Source of the DNA: Wyeomyia smithii | Lineage: Eukaryota; Arthropoda; Insecta; Diptera; Culicidae | Direction of reading: 5' to 3' | NCBI RefSeq assembly: GCF_029784165.1 | Contig: NC_073694.1 | Coordinates: 44,313,639-44,377,638, forward strand | DNA length: 64,000 bases | Part shown: piece by piece, positions 33,127-42,894 of the stretch | Layout of the letters: each line of letters starts with the position of its first letter | Numbering within the stretch: position 1 is the stretch's first letter | Program-made: the position numbers and the translations under genes | The notes under the pieces: generated by a model | The model's database searches: none | Seen by the model: only the letters and a program-made list of their open reading frames with translations | Told to the model about the DNA's origin: nothing

Positions 33127-34525
33127 CGAAAGATATGATAGCTGAAATGAGGGGCCAAGTTGCTGCTAGTTGTTTCAAAAATGTTTTCACTGTAGGGAGG
33201 AGGGCAAGAAGAATGTTTCTAAGGGGATCTGTTATGTTGAATGTTTTGAATATCCAGTCCACAATATCAGAGAAATTTATAAACCCTGTTTCTTTTTTAT
33301 CCTCTGATCGAGAAATGGGTGCACGAGGGGTTTTTGGTGCCCCAGGAAGCGGTGGGTACTCCTGGTTAGATTTGAAATTAAAACCGGGAGGTACTTGCTT
33401 CGGTTTTTCTTCACCGCTTCTTTTTTGCGTAGGTTTATTGGTCATTCCGCTAGGGGTTATCTTACGACCTTTGCGAGAAAGATTAGGAGAGTTTACTATT
33501 CTCCTCTTCCTAGATCCTTCTGGCATGGCATAAGAACACCCTTCGACGGGATCGTCAGATGTACCCTCATCGGTTGGCAAAAAGGAAAAGATGTTTCCTG
33601 TCGAGGGTGGCTCAGCCCTCTTAAGCATTTCTGCAAAAGAGCGCTTTGATCGTTCCTTGAGGGAACGCTTTATTTTCTCCTCGCGCTGTTTGTACGCGGG
33701 ACATGCCGAAAGGTCATGCCGAGTTCCCTCGCAGTAAAGACACTTTTCAGTATCCTCACTGCAAGTGGTCTCAGCATGATTGCCTCCGCACTTGCTGCAG
33801 CGTGCCTTGTTGCAACAGTAGGTGGCTGTGTGACCTAACTGCTTGCAGTTATGGCAGTGCATGACCCGCGGTACAAACAGGCGTACAGGTAGACGAACCT
33901 TATGCAAAAGGATATAGTTCGGCAGTGCAGATCCGGCAAATGTTACCCGAAAGGAATCCGAAGGAAAGAATTTCTTCTTTCCTTCATCGATGGACACTGA
34001 ATGCAATTGCTTGACATCCAATATCTTTACATCTTGCATCATTGGGTTCTTGAAACAGCCAACCCCATGACGCAAAATGTCATCGACAGTGAGATTCCCT
34101 TCGGTCACAACACCGTCGATCTCTACATCCTTGGCAGGGATGTACACGCGATACTCTCTCGTGAAGAGCTCGCAGCAAGCAATTGCGTTTGCTTGCTTCA
34201 AGCTATTCACGACAACTCGCAGTTTGTTCGGCCTCACCTTGGTGATTTCGGTTACGTCCGAAAACCGTTCTGTCAGGTCCTTGCCAATGCGCAAAACATT
34301 CAATGGTTTCTTTATGGGCCGGAAGTAGACAGCGTACGGGCCCTTAAATTCATCCGGGTAAGCTTTTATACGAACGTTAGCTAACACGTTCGGATTTGGT
34401 GGACTAGGTGCAGGGGATGGCAGTGGAGATGGAAGCGGGGAGCTGCGGGGTGATATTTCAATCACCTCTCCATTCGTTTCAACGTCTAGGAACAATCCCA
34501 CCTGCATGTTGTCCATATCGTTCAT
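33119..34525 (-). CDS. I-clade LINE ORF1: Gag-like RNA-binding protein
   Basis: 468 residues. Acidic N-terminus with an SPLPSPLPSPAPSPPNPN low-complexity run (29-46), an RRM/Gag-like middle region (about 75-230), then three zinc knuckles: CHNCKQLGHTATYC, CSKCGGNHAETTC and CLYCEGTRHDLSAC. A basic, Ser/Arg-rich region follows, with a hydrophobic C-terminus (FNITDPLRNILLALLPTVK). Expected to coat element RNA in a ribonucleoprotein with ORF2. The first ATG after the leader is used. No disruptions. Confidence 0.9.
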   Translation of the reverse strand: MNDMDNMQVGLFLDVETNGEVIEISPRSSPLPSPLPSPAPSPPNPNVLANVRIKAYPDEFKGPYAVYFRPIKKPLNVLRIGKDLTERFSDVTEITKVRPNKLRVVVNSLKQANAIACCELFTREYRVYIPAKDVEIDGVVTEGNLTVDDILRHGVGCFKNPMMQDVKILDVKQLHSVSIDEGKKKFFPSDSFRVTFAGSALPNYILLHKVRLPVRLFVPRVMHCHNCKQLGHTATYCCNKARCSKCGGNHAETTCSEDTEKCLYCEGTRHDLSACPAYKQREEKIKRSLKERSKRSFAEMLKRAEPPSTGNIFSFLPTDEGTSDDPVEGCSYAMPEGSRKRRIVNSPNLSRKGRKITPSGMTNKPTQKRSGEEKPKQVPPGFNFKSNQEYPPLPGAPKTPRAPISRSEDKKETGFINFSDIVDWIFKTFNITDPLRNILLALLPTVKTFLKQLAATWPLISAIISFDD

Positions 34526-35088
34526 GTTTGCGGGAGCAATATGCTCTACCGCACACTAACGGTAAACAACCGTGTATAAATGGGGTACCAAGTTAAGGTG
34601 ATTAAATGAAAAAACAATTTGTCCAAGTAAAATGAATTAAAATTTAAAAAAAGTCACTCGTATAAATGGGCAAAGAATAAATAAATAAAAATAATAAAAA
34701 CAGAATACTTCACCGAATATCCAGGTCGGTTTTTTTTTCAGCTGCCGTGTCCTACACGCAACCTTGTGGATGTCAGAGGATGATCACTATCCAGTAGCTG
34801 ATCCGTACTGTTAGCGGGGTATCCAGATCCCGGCGGTGAGGAGAGGGGATTTGCTTCTGCTGCTATCGGTGTCAGCAGCTGCTTCTCGGTGCTGGTAGCG
34901 GGGTATCCAGCACCCGCCGCTGCGGGGAAGTTGAACTGCTTCTAATGTGCAGGCTATTGTCACCACAGCACAAAACGAACCGAAAAAAAGCACCGTACAG
35001 TATTTCGTGTGGTTTATTGTTAAGTGCGAGTCGTAGCTAACTGAAAAAATAACGTCTATTCGCCACGAAAGCAGAAACGGCACTGACA
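34526..35088 (-). promoter_or_regulatory. 5' leader of I-clade element with internal promoter
   Basis: On minus the element appears to start at an initiator TCAGTG with A+1 at 35084. AGACGT occupies +28 to +33 (35057-35052), the exact position of the downstream promoter element used by TATA-less non-LTR elements of insects. The leader also holds two copies of GGATACCCCGCTA followed by ACAG/CCAG (near 34905 and 34825). Confidence 0.65.
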
Positions 35089-35210
35089 TTATTGATGTAA
35101 GATATTGTTTTTTTTTTTCAATTCATATTTGCTCATTTGTAAATAAAAGTTGTAATAATTTTTATAGTGTGGAAAACATCCTGGGAAAATCTTATAAAAT
35201 TTCTTGTAAA

Positions 35211-35275
35211 GCAAAGCTGGTGCTACATTCCGATTCGGACTCGACCTTCTGTTTATTATACACAGACTTCGCAGC
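35211..35275 (-). repeat. SINE 3' fragment
   Basis: Matches the 3' part of the SINEs at 42672 and 51818 (GCAAAGC, TGGTGCTAC, ATTCCGATTCGGA, CACAGACTTCGCAGC) and lacks the tRNA-like head, consistent with 5' truncation. Confidence 0.75.
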
Positions 35276-35380
35276 AAAATTTCTCGTACGATATTCAAAT
35301 ATTATTTAACATTTAATTTTTGCAAGAAAACACATTCAATTCAACAAAATTGATGTTAGTAAAATGTCTCAAGAATATAA
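35276..35380. other. unassigned
   Basis: AT-rich, no feature seen. Confidence 0.3.
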
Positions 35381-35650
35381 TTAGTTCTGGCAACATTGAA
35401 GTATTAAAGAGCTTGCCTTATTATTATTTAAAATCTTACTAAAAATACAACAATCACAATGCACATGAAAGTTAGCATTTAAATTACTCTTGCTTGTGAA
35501 ATAATAGTCAAGTAGTACACTAAGGTCTTTTACAACAAATAGCCAATTTAGTAACTCTCCGCTAAATTGTACAATGCAACGCAAATGGATTTTTGACGTA
35601 AATTCCGTGTCACGGCAACATAGGGGGTCAAATTGAAAAACCGCAAACAT
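35381..35650 (-). pseudogene. jockey-like LINE RT thumb fragment
   Basis: Minus reading VVKDLSVLLDYYFTSKSNLN resembles the VKDLGVxLDSKLTF block that follows the RT palm in jockey-type elements. A homologous decayed copy lies at 59690-59870 on +. The rest is eroded. Confidence 0.45.
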
Positions 35651-36310
35651 CCATGGGAAACAACAAATGTTTTCATTCTTAAATCAACCGCTTAGTTAGT
35701 AACTTTCTTAGCTATGCTTTCACCAAGATGCGAAAAATTTCGATTATTTCACGCTTACTATTGTACTATTAAAAAGTGTAGAGCCTTGTTAAACGCATAT
35801 TTCAACCAAACAGAGTTGAAAACAAGACCCAATAGCAAGCGAAACGCTCAGTGTCAGTTTAAAGCAAACTAAACAACAACCCCTTTCTTTCCCAGCACAG
35901 TCGACCTTAAACTATACAAACAATTTGACTTTATAAACGATTTGTTGTTATTTTGCTCGCTCGATTGCACAACGACATGTCCACCGGGTGCGCAGCAGGC
36001 GACGATTTCAAGAATATCGCAACCATGCATAGCGGACGAAGCAACAGAGGAAACAGGTAGATGGCACTGGTGATTGGATCACCTTCCGCATCACTAAATT
36101 TTGGATCTCCCGTCTGTGTGAGAAGCATCGTCACACAGGCAGCTCTGTAGCGCTGCTGAACATGTCTGTTTATTTGAAAATTTTGTTTATCAAGTCCGAG
36201 TATGGGGCTCAATTCTCATTCTACAATGAATTTAAAAATTCTTATTCTACAATGAATTTCAAATTTCTCAACCTGATTGTATTTTTGTCATTATTAAAAT
36301 TATGATCATT
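35651..36310. other. unassigned
   Basis: No convincing ORF or terminal repeat. AGAATTT/ATTCTACAATGAATTT repeats occur near 36215-36260. Confidence 0.3.
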
Positions 36311-36339
36311 AACCACTGACTTAACTCTCCAAATTGACT

Positions 36340-36730
36340 TAAGTACTGTTGAATTCCTCTAAAACGACATTTTTTAGTAACGACAAATCTCGCTATAGCG
36401 ACCAATCGTTAGGTGAACTAATCCTAGCAGTGTTGGCCCCAAAGGCCCCTCAGTTTTATACTAAAGCTCTTCGTTTTATTGCGACATTCCACTATTATGG
36501 CCTTCCTCTATAACGGCATACCAAAACTCATTGTCATTCTTTATTACGACAATAGTACAGTCGAATCTCTCTATAACGACATTACTGAATCTATAATATC
36601 ATATATAATCTATTCTCAACGATACCATTTGTTCTACATATACAAAAATTCTTCGTATTATTGCGACATTTCGCTATAACGACAGTCCCTTGCGATGTCG
36701 CTATAAAGGGATTCGACGGTATGTTATTAT
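36340..36730 (+). repeat. pogo-like repeat with CTATAACGACA words
   Basis: TCGCTATAGCGAC, TCTATAACGGC, TCTCTATAACGACATT, TCGCTATAACGACAG and GTCGCTATAAAGGGATTCGAC recur, resembling the repeated sub-terminal words of pogo/Tigger-type elements. The end is degenerate. It carries an exon-derived stretch at 36403-36438. Confidence 0.45.
36403..36438 (+). other. 36-base fragment of AMP-ligase exon 1
   Basis: Identical to 27316-27351 of AMP-ligase gene 1 except one base (A for G at 36411). At that position it agrees with the pseudogene copy on the minus strand (61616-61651), from which it differs at two others. It encodes the QSLGELILAVLA segment but is out of any gene context. Confidence 0.85.
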
Positions 36731-36739
36731 TTGGCCATC

Positions 36740-37490
36740 AAGGCTTTGGTTTAGTTTGAATGTTACTTTCTGTGGAGTGAGTGGTGGAAAATGAATTTTA
36801 CCACATTTGGATTGGGTAGACTTGTGGGTGAAACAAGCACAGGTAAGATAGGGTTCAAACCCCCCCTGGTCTGATCATGGAGAAACCAGGAAAAAAAGGT
36901 AAAATTTTTGGAAAAGATTATTATATTGTTCATGCAAAGGTTTGAGTTTATTATATTGTTCATGCAAAGGTTTGAGCCACATAAAAAATGACAATGAAAA
37001 AAAAAAATATTAAAACTGGGGCATTTATGTGGAACTGCTCATTACCTTTCATTAGTGAGTCAAAACTTGATCTTCGAATTTCGTTTAGCAGTAAGGCTCA
37101 GAAGCATTGTCTTCTCGAGAAAAAATTCCCCATGCAAAACTTTAGCTCAATCGAACTTCGGTATGTGGAACCTTAAAGCGAGCTTACTTTTTTGATCTAT
37201 GAAAAACGGCACAGGAACTTTTTATAAAGCAGTTTAATTGTTTGTCATAAAATTACAAAATCGATTTTTTGTAAACCAAATGTCTAAGAAATGCATAAAA
37301 CTTTAAGGTGTTGTCTCGAAAAACTGTTTTTTGAGAAAAATTGAGAAGTTTCCAGCTCGAAAACTTTCCTACTTACAAAAAAGGTGATCTTTAAAACAAT
37401 TTCTTTACAGGAAATACACGATCTAGAAGTTTCGGTGTCAAAAAAATGTTCAGAAATTGGAAGTTTTATGCTTTTTTATAGGTCAAAAAA
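36740..37490. repeat. dispersed repeat, partly related to 4820-4880
   Basis: Contains a 30-base tandem duplication (TTATTATATTGTTCATGCAA AGGTTTGAG at about 36918 and 36948). CACATAAAAAATGACAATGA with TATTAAAACTGG and GTGGAACTGC resembles 4820-4885. The part 37370-37490 resembles 39400-39545. No gene. Confidence 0.4.
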
Positions 37491-37494
37491 TGCT

Positions 37495-38215
37495 AACTAC
37501 TCCACTCGGTCCATGGTTGCAGTTCACCAAGTCTACAGTCTGCGTAGGGTCCGTGGATCGTGTTCCACCTGATCGATCCACCTTGCCCACTGTGCACCTC
37601 TTTATCTCGTTCCTGATGAATTTGTTTCAAGAAACACCTTTACCAGACATCCTCACGACATGCCCAGCAACCTACCAATTTTGTGGACGATAGATGGCTC
37701 TCCTACCAGCTCGTGCAGTTCGTGATTCATTCGCCGTTCCATTCCGTTCTCCATCTGCAGTCCAGTCCAGGATAAGATGCAACACCTTCCGCTCGAAGAC
37801 CGCAAGAGCGCGTCGAACCTCCACAAGCATAGTCCAAATCTGATAGCCGTGAAGGACTACCGGTCTGATCAGTATCCTGTAGATGATCAACTTGATGCGG
37901 TGGCGTATTCTACTCGATCGGAGCGTCTTTCGGAGACCAGAATATGCGCGATTCCTGCCATAATGCGCCGAAGAATTTCAGCAGTTACCAGTGACCCCAA
38001 GTACACGAACTCGTCGACCACCTCGATTCCATCACCTCTAACCTAAATCTCTTTCTTTCATCTACTTCGTCTTCGATGCATTAATGACCAGTCCAATCCG
38101 TTTGGTTTTAGCCTTTAGTCCGATGTACGTATCCGCTATCTTCACAAAGGTCCGAACAACGACGTAGTCGTCAGTGAAGCAAAACAACTGAACCGACCTT
38201 TTGAATATCATGCCA
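37495..38215 (-). pseudogene. LINE reverse transcriptase C-terminal fragment
   Basis: On minus: VQLFCFTDDYVVVRTFVKIA (decayed DD motif), RIGLVINASKTK, IEVVDEFVYLGSLVTA, then IYRILIRPVVLHGYQIWTML and RRALAVFERKVLHLI, and a tail ending VDLVNCNHGPSGVV. Several frameshifts. RTE/R4-like tail, but a different subfamily from LINE A/B. Confidence 0.65.
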
Positions 38216-38990
38216 CTCATAGGTATATTCTCGGACAGTCAAGCAGCACTACTAGCACTTAAGTCCGTCAAATGCCCTTCCAAACTTGTTTAGGAATGCA
38301 TTGAAACTCTACGGGAACTCTCCCGGAAGAACTCAGTTTATCTGTTTTGGGTACCCGGACATTGCGGAGTCGAGGGTAATGAACAAGCTGACTACCTAGC
38401 AAGACAAGGATCAGCTCAGCGGTTCATTGGCCCCGAGCCGTTTCTTTCATTCTGCTATCAAAAGCGAACTACTAACTTGGGAAAGGCTAGAAATAGCAAT
38501 GGCAACAGCTACAGGGTTGTAGACAAGCTAAAAAGTTAATCTATCCGAACCCCGGAACCGCCAGAAAGTTACTTAGTCTAAATCGTAATGAACTACGGAT
38601 AATCACGGGACTCCTTACCGGACACTGTTCCGCTTTTTATCATTTAAAGAAAATGTGTTGATGGTGTAGTGTTGAACGACACCTGCCGATACTGCAAATC
38701 TGAATCAGAGAGTTCAGAGCATTTGCTTTGCTCTTGCGGAGCTCTTGCTTCTTCTAGGTATAGCTTGTTAGGAAGCTACTTTTTTAACTCCATACCAATT
38801 ATGGAGCTCTAATCCCAAGCAGGTCATTAGTTTCATCAACTATGTTGTACTTAATTGAGGTTTACAACAAAACAGTTCTACTCCATCAATAAGTACGAGC
38901 AATCTGTAACCTGTGCACAGCAATCGGGGCCAGCCACAAAAGACAATCAGCAAGACTGTCGCAGTGGCATTTCAGTACCCAGTGTCCTTC
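38205..38990 (+). pseudogene. LOA/jockey-type LINE RNase H and 3' end
   Basis: Reads IFSDSQAALLALKSVKCPSK, then LSRKNSVYLFWVPGHCGVEG and NEQADYLARQGSAQRFIGPE. Further on it reads CRYCKSESESSEHLLCSCGA, the usual C-terminal CCHC-type finger. Several stops. It abuts the oppositely oriented LINE fragment before it. Confidence 0.65.
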
Positions 38991-39630
38991 AGGCATACAG
39001 GAAAAAAAGGTAGGTTTGTAGCCGCAATGTTACAGAGTCCGCTTTGACAAGCGGGTGGTGATAGGCAGGGCCGGCGGTTAATGTGGGTAGTATGGGTAGT
39101 AGTACCCACTCGGAAAATATCCCTGTGGGTACTTACCCACACGGAACTATCGGACAAAACCAAAAAAAATGTTATTTTGCGAGCGACAGATTTTTTTATG
39201 GATATCGTTGAGCGAGAGCAAAAATGACTAGTGAAAATGACACGATTGTCGCTGCGCGTGAACTAAAGTGGAACTAATTTGTATACTGGTAATTTGACGA
39301 TGATGGTGGTGGCGAAAGGTGAAGCAATTTTTTTCAATATCCTTGTATAGTCCTGCCATCTAATTTTTAAAATCAGAAATGTAAGACTTTCACGACTGTA
39401 AGTGAAACCCTTGGTGAAACCTTATCAGAAGTCCGATTAAGCTTAAATTTTGGATGGAGACTTTTCGAGAAGACAAAATTGTTGACCAAAATTGTTGTAA
39501 CGTTTGCATTAAAAAAATGCTCAAAAATTTCCGATTTTTTATAGGTTTACTCTTACACGCACTGACGAAACTACCCATGCAGCATCAATCATAGTAACCC
39601 ATGAGTTAGAAGAAAAAAATTGACTCGAAC
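38991..39630. other. unassigned
   Basis: GTGGGTAGTATGGGTAGTAG and GTGGGTACTTACCCAC near 39085-39140 form short repeats. 39400-39545 resembles 37370-37490. No gene. Confidence 0.3.
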
Positions 39631-39635
39631 TTTAA

Positions 39636-40050
39636 CCGTGATGCCGAGAACAGTGAAGCTACTCCGTTCAGAAGTGTACGCGCTCAAAGAACGTTACCCC
39701 GCCGCTTCGAAAACGAACATCGTGCGGAAAAGGGACGCCGGTTATTATTGTCCCGGTATCTAAAACAACTTGGTACTGTTGCACCACAATCAGAGCATCG
39801 AAAGAAAGACCGGTTCCGGACGGCCGATGATCCTGAGCGACAAGAATCTCTAAAGAATGTTGAAGAGTAAGAGCGAAGGAGAAGTGGATACAGCGCTGTG
39901 TACGCTTGATCAGCAGGTCGGTGCAACCGGCCAAACAGTGCAAAAGTATCTGGCGAACATAGAACTACATGTTAGGAAGCGGTAGTTCAGACCATTGGTG
40001 TCGGAGCTGCTGGCAATGACGCATGATAGCGGCGAAATTAAATGGTTAAG
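39636..40050 (+). pseudogene. Tc1/mariner-superfamily transposase remnant, N-terminal part
   Basis: Reads MPRTVKLLRSEVYALKERYP, then RKTGSGRP (HTH linker), DKNL, VDTALCTLDQQVGATGQTVQ and KYLANIELHVRKR, a paired-like helix-turn-helix pattern. Stops and frameshifts are present. Continues at 40545 after an interruption. Confidence 0.5.
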
Positions 40051-40089
40051 TCGTTTTTTTTTTCGGCGAATCGCGAAGTGGTGGTCGAC

Positions 40090-40540
40090 GCCGAGACCAG
40101 TGTTGCCACATTTTCATCTGTACTGGGAGCTACAAAAATCTTTTTCATCTGTACTATTTCCGGAAAAAAAAAATCTTTTTCATCTGTACTATTTCTGTAC
40201 CACTGGCCCAAAGTTTTTATTTTCTATATTATTAAAAAAAACAGCTTCAACGTGAATTGTTTAGAGAAAACTACTACCGATATTTCGGGTATTTTGTGCC
40301 AACATTTCAGTTTGGTTAAATCGAGATTTACGGAAAAATGCTAAAGCTGCCGTTTTTAACCGCTGCCATTCTCGGCAGCGAATTTCCGAGATTTGGCAGT
40401 AAATTCTAAGTGCGTGTATTGCAAGATCACATTCATTGTTTTGTTGCAGAGTCGGTCATAAAGTTTTGTCTAATCTTTTCTAACCATTTAAAAAATCTGT
40501 ACTTATCTGTACGTTTTCTCGAAATCTGTAATCTGTACGG
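40090..40540. repeat. interrupting segment with ATCTGTACT repeats
   Basis: CTTTTTCATCTGTACTATTTC occurs twice in tandem (from 40138 and 40175), with single ATCTGTACT words before and after and ATCTGTAATCTGTACGG at the end. It begins CCAGTGTTGCCACATTTTC, an hAT-like start. It splits the mariner pseudogene. Confidence 0.4.
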
Positions 40541-40544
40541 TACG

Positions 40545-40930
40545 ACAATCAGCGAGAAGCTCCGTACTGGCCGTGACGGGGAAATTTATAGTACGAAGTG
40601 CCTGCAAGAAGTTGCGTCATTCATCAAAAAAAGCCATAAGGGCGTAGACGCGGTGCTCTGGCCGGAACTGGTGTCGGCCCACTAGAGATGGAGCGGCTGA
40701 AAATGGATGTGGTACCCAAGTCGGTCAAACCACCCAACGTCGCCCAGCTGCGTCCCTGCTTCTGAGCAAACCAGAAGCGAAAGACCTACTCCAACAGTTT
40801 TGTCGCGAAAATTAAGGAGGAATTTAAAAATAAAACGAAGAAAGAACTCAAACATATGCCTACACGCATGTTTTCGTCCGCCATGGCGAATGTCCCGGTA
40901 AACTCCCGGTAAGCCACTTGCAAGGGCGTG
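40545..40930 (+). pseudogene. Tc1/mariner-superfamily transposase remnant, C-terminal part
   Basis: Pieces read STKCLQEVASFIKKSHKGVD, VLWPELVSAHY-like, MDVVPKSV then PPNVAQLRP, NSFVAKIKEEFKNKTKKELK and HMPTRMFSS. This is the end of the DDE domain of Tc1/mariner-type enzymes (WPDLASCHY...NPPNxPELRPIE). The final catalytic acidic region is degraded (stop in place of IENFWA). Clade within the superfamily not resolved. Confidence 0.6.
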
Positions 40931-41040
40931 GAATTGCTTTTACAAGTAAGCTTCTATAATTACTTTCCATGGGAAATTCTTTAAAATTAATTTTCTGTCT
41001 TGGGTTTTTTCAATCACCATCCGAAAAAGTCCATTTTTTA

Positions 41041-41605
41041 ATGCAAATAGTACTACTGAACCAAGCTGTGGATCCCCCATCCATGGACGAGGTGAAGGAA
41101 GCAGTGAAAGAGCTGAGAAACTGCAAGGCAGCCGGGAAGGACGGCATTCCAGCCGAACTCTTCAAAGTCGGGAGCGAACAGCTGTGTCGTGCCATCCATT
41201 GGGTCATGCTGAGAGTGTGGTCTGATGAAGAATTGCCCTCGGACTGGTTGGAGGGTCTCATATGCCCGATCTACAAAAAAGGTCATCGCCTGGACTGTAG
41301 CAATTATCGGGGCATAACTCTTCTCAATACCGTTGTCAAAATTATCTCCCGCATCCTGTTCCACAGACTGAGGCCGTTGCAGGAGACCTTTGTTGGCGAG
41401 TACCAATGCGGTTTTCGAGGGGGACGCTCCACCTTTGTTTACCTTGCGACAAATCCTCGATAAATTTCGAGAATTCAACTTGCAAACGCACCATCTGTTC
41501 ATAGACTTCAGGGCAGCGTACGATTCAGTTAAGAGAAATGAGTTATGGCAGATTATGCTCGAACATGGCTTATGTAATGCAATGTACGAAAGGAGTAACA
41601 TTTAA
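41041..41605 (+). pseudogene. RTE-like RT fragment, copy C
   Basis: Reads DEVKEAVKELRNCKAAGKDG, IPAELFKVGSEQLCRAIHWV, WLEGLICPIYKKGHRLDCSN, YRGITLLNTVVKIISRILFH and VGEYQCGFRGGRST. A frameshift near 41440 is followed by TLRQILDKFREFNLQTHHLF and IDFRAAYDSVKRNELWQIML, ending abruptly at EHGL. Same family as LINE A and B, opposite orientation, truncated at both ends. Confidence 0.75.
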
Positions 41606-41609
41606 ACTT

Positions 41610-42458
41610 TATGTACGCCATCAGCACAGTTCACAGTTTTTGAGAATAGTTTTTTGTCGCTTCTCTACAAAATTAGCAAATTAGCGATTGGCGTTTCGAA
41701 GGCCAAAACTTCAGCGACACCAATAGTCCGCTAACCAGCTCAAAAATTAGCGAAATCGCTAAACCGCCAACTAAATATAAGCATAGCTAATTAGCGATTA
41801 GCGAATTAGCTGAATGGTGCTCACCACTGGCTCTGGTATATATTTTGATTTATGGCCAAACCACTAGGCTTGAACCATGATTTGACAAAAAAGGAAAAAG
41901 TCCCTTTCTATCCACTCTGGTACTCTGGATGGACTTCCACTACTTTCCTGCCGGATTTTAGCTATGGTTTGCAGGAAACCATACATAATAGAAACCGGGA
42001 GATTTTCGTTTTCAAAATCGTTTACCACGAACTTTTTGTCAAAATTGTTGTGCAGTTCATAGCGAACCGTACAATTCGCTTGCGTCAAACTCCTTGTTTC
42101 GACATCGTTTTTAACAAAACTATGGTGACATTGCGCATTTCGTTTCGAGTAACTCGAATAAAACTAAATGATCGCTGGTGGGCGTTATGTTTAATTTTTC
42201 GTATTTTTTCGACTTTGCGGGTTAGATGAGCCCAAGGACAAATGACAATGACAGCTCCTTTTGAGCTCAAAGCAAAACTGGCAGTATGCGACGTACTCGA
42301 AAATAGCGAAAATCGCTCGATTCGAGCTGCACAATGCCACCCCTGGACATGCATAAACAAAACAAAAAATACTGGCATGAAGAGGAGAGAGAGAGAGCTT
42401 TCATATACATATTCACATTTCTCTCTGAGCGTGTTTGTTGTAGTCAGCCTATCCACCA
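41610..42458. other. unassigned; TTAGCGA-rich segment
   Basis: 41680-41830 has many TTAGCGATT/TTAGCGAAT words followed by CACCACTGGC, perhaps a hAT-type end. The ORF at 41852-42229 shows no domain and overlaps an antisense ORF. No gene supported. Confidence 0.3.
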
Positions 42459-42590
42459 GAGAGACGCCGAGACACTCACCGTTAAGGCAACTGTCAACAT
42501 CAAAACGGGCGAGCTGTATAATTTTGCATTGCAGTTATCCGTTTTGATGTTGACAGTTGCCTTAAAGGTGAGTGCCTTGGCGATTCTCTA
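42459..42590. repeat. 132-base hairpin-forming palindrome
   Basis: Left CACTCACCGTTAAGGCAACT GTCAACATCAAAACGG; the right arm reads inverted CACTCACCTTTAAGGCAACT GTCAACATCAAAACGG, with a 30-base loop. Imperfect pairing continues outwards (AGAGACGCCGAGA against AGAGAATCGCCAAGG). Well preserved, hence young. Confidence 0.8.
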
Positions 42591-42671
42591 ACATACAGGT
42601 TCCCTAGTTTGTTGTGGAGTAAGAGAGCCTCGAAAAAAATCAAAATTTTAGTTGTCATTCGTTAAGCGTCT

Positions 42672-42886
42672 TACCCCACCAGCTGGTCTCGAGGTACGAT
42701 GCTGGCTTTACAAGCCAGTCGTCGTAGGTTCGAGGCTCGGCTCGGAAAAGACTGTTAGTGTCAGTAGGATCGTAGCGCTAGCCCCGCAATTGTCCTGTAC
42801 ACTTAACAGTTGGCTGCGAAGTCTGTGTATAATGAACAAAAAGACGAGTTCCGAATCGGAATGTAGCACCAAGGCTTTGCTTTTTT
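42672..42886 (+). mobile_element. tRNA-derived SINE with 14-base TSD
   Basis: Head resembles a tRNA: CAGCTGGTCTCGAGGTACGA (A-box side), an anticodon arm GCTGGCTTTACAAGCCAGTC and B box GGTTCGAGGCTC. The anticodon-loop position reads TAC here and AAC in the copy at 51818, both valine. The body ends CAAGGCTTTGC plus a T run. Flanked by exact repeats TTCGTTAAGCGTCT (42658-42671 and 42887-42900). Mobilised by a LINE enzyme. Confidence 0.85.
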
Positions 42887-42894
42887 TTCGTTAA

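Larger units (their letters stand above)
29189..35088 (-). mobile_element. full-length I-clade non-LTR retrotransposon
   Basis: Leader with internal promoter (35088-34526), ORF1 (34525-33119), ORF2 (33126-29443), then a 3' region with two GCAATAATATTAAA-GAAATA repeats. RNase H and a CCHC-bearing ORF1 place it in the I clade or a near relative (MosquI-like elements are known in mosquitoes). Both ORFs are open over their whole length, so it is a recent insertion. ATTATTG flanks both ends (29182-29188, 35089-35095) as a possible short target duplication. It inserted downstream of AMP-ligase gene 1 in opposite orientation. Confidence 0.85.

Noticed and set aside
38205..38600. Host ribonuclease H gene
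   Set aside because: DSQAAL...WVPGHCGVEGNEQADYLA is LINE RNase H, with stops and a LINE-type CCHC tail.
41852..42229. 125-residue ORF on +
   Set aside because: No motif; overlaps an antisense ORF of similar length within a repeat-rich area.
42690..42760. Genuine tRNA gene
   Set aside because: A and B boxes and anticodon arm are degenerate and followed by a SINE body with TSDs; it is a SINE head.
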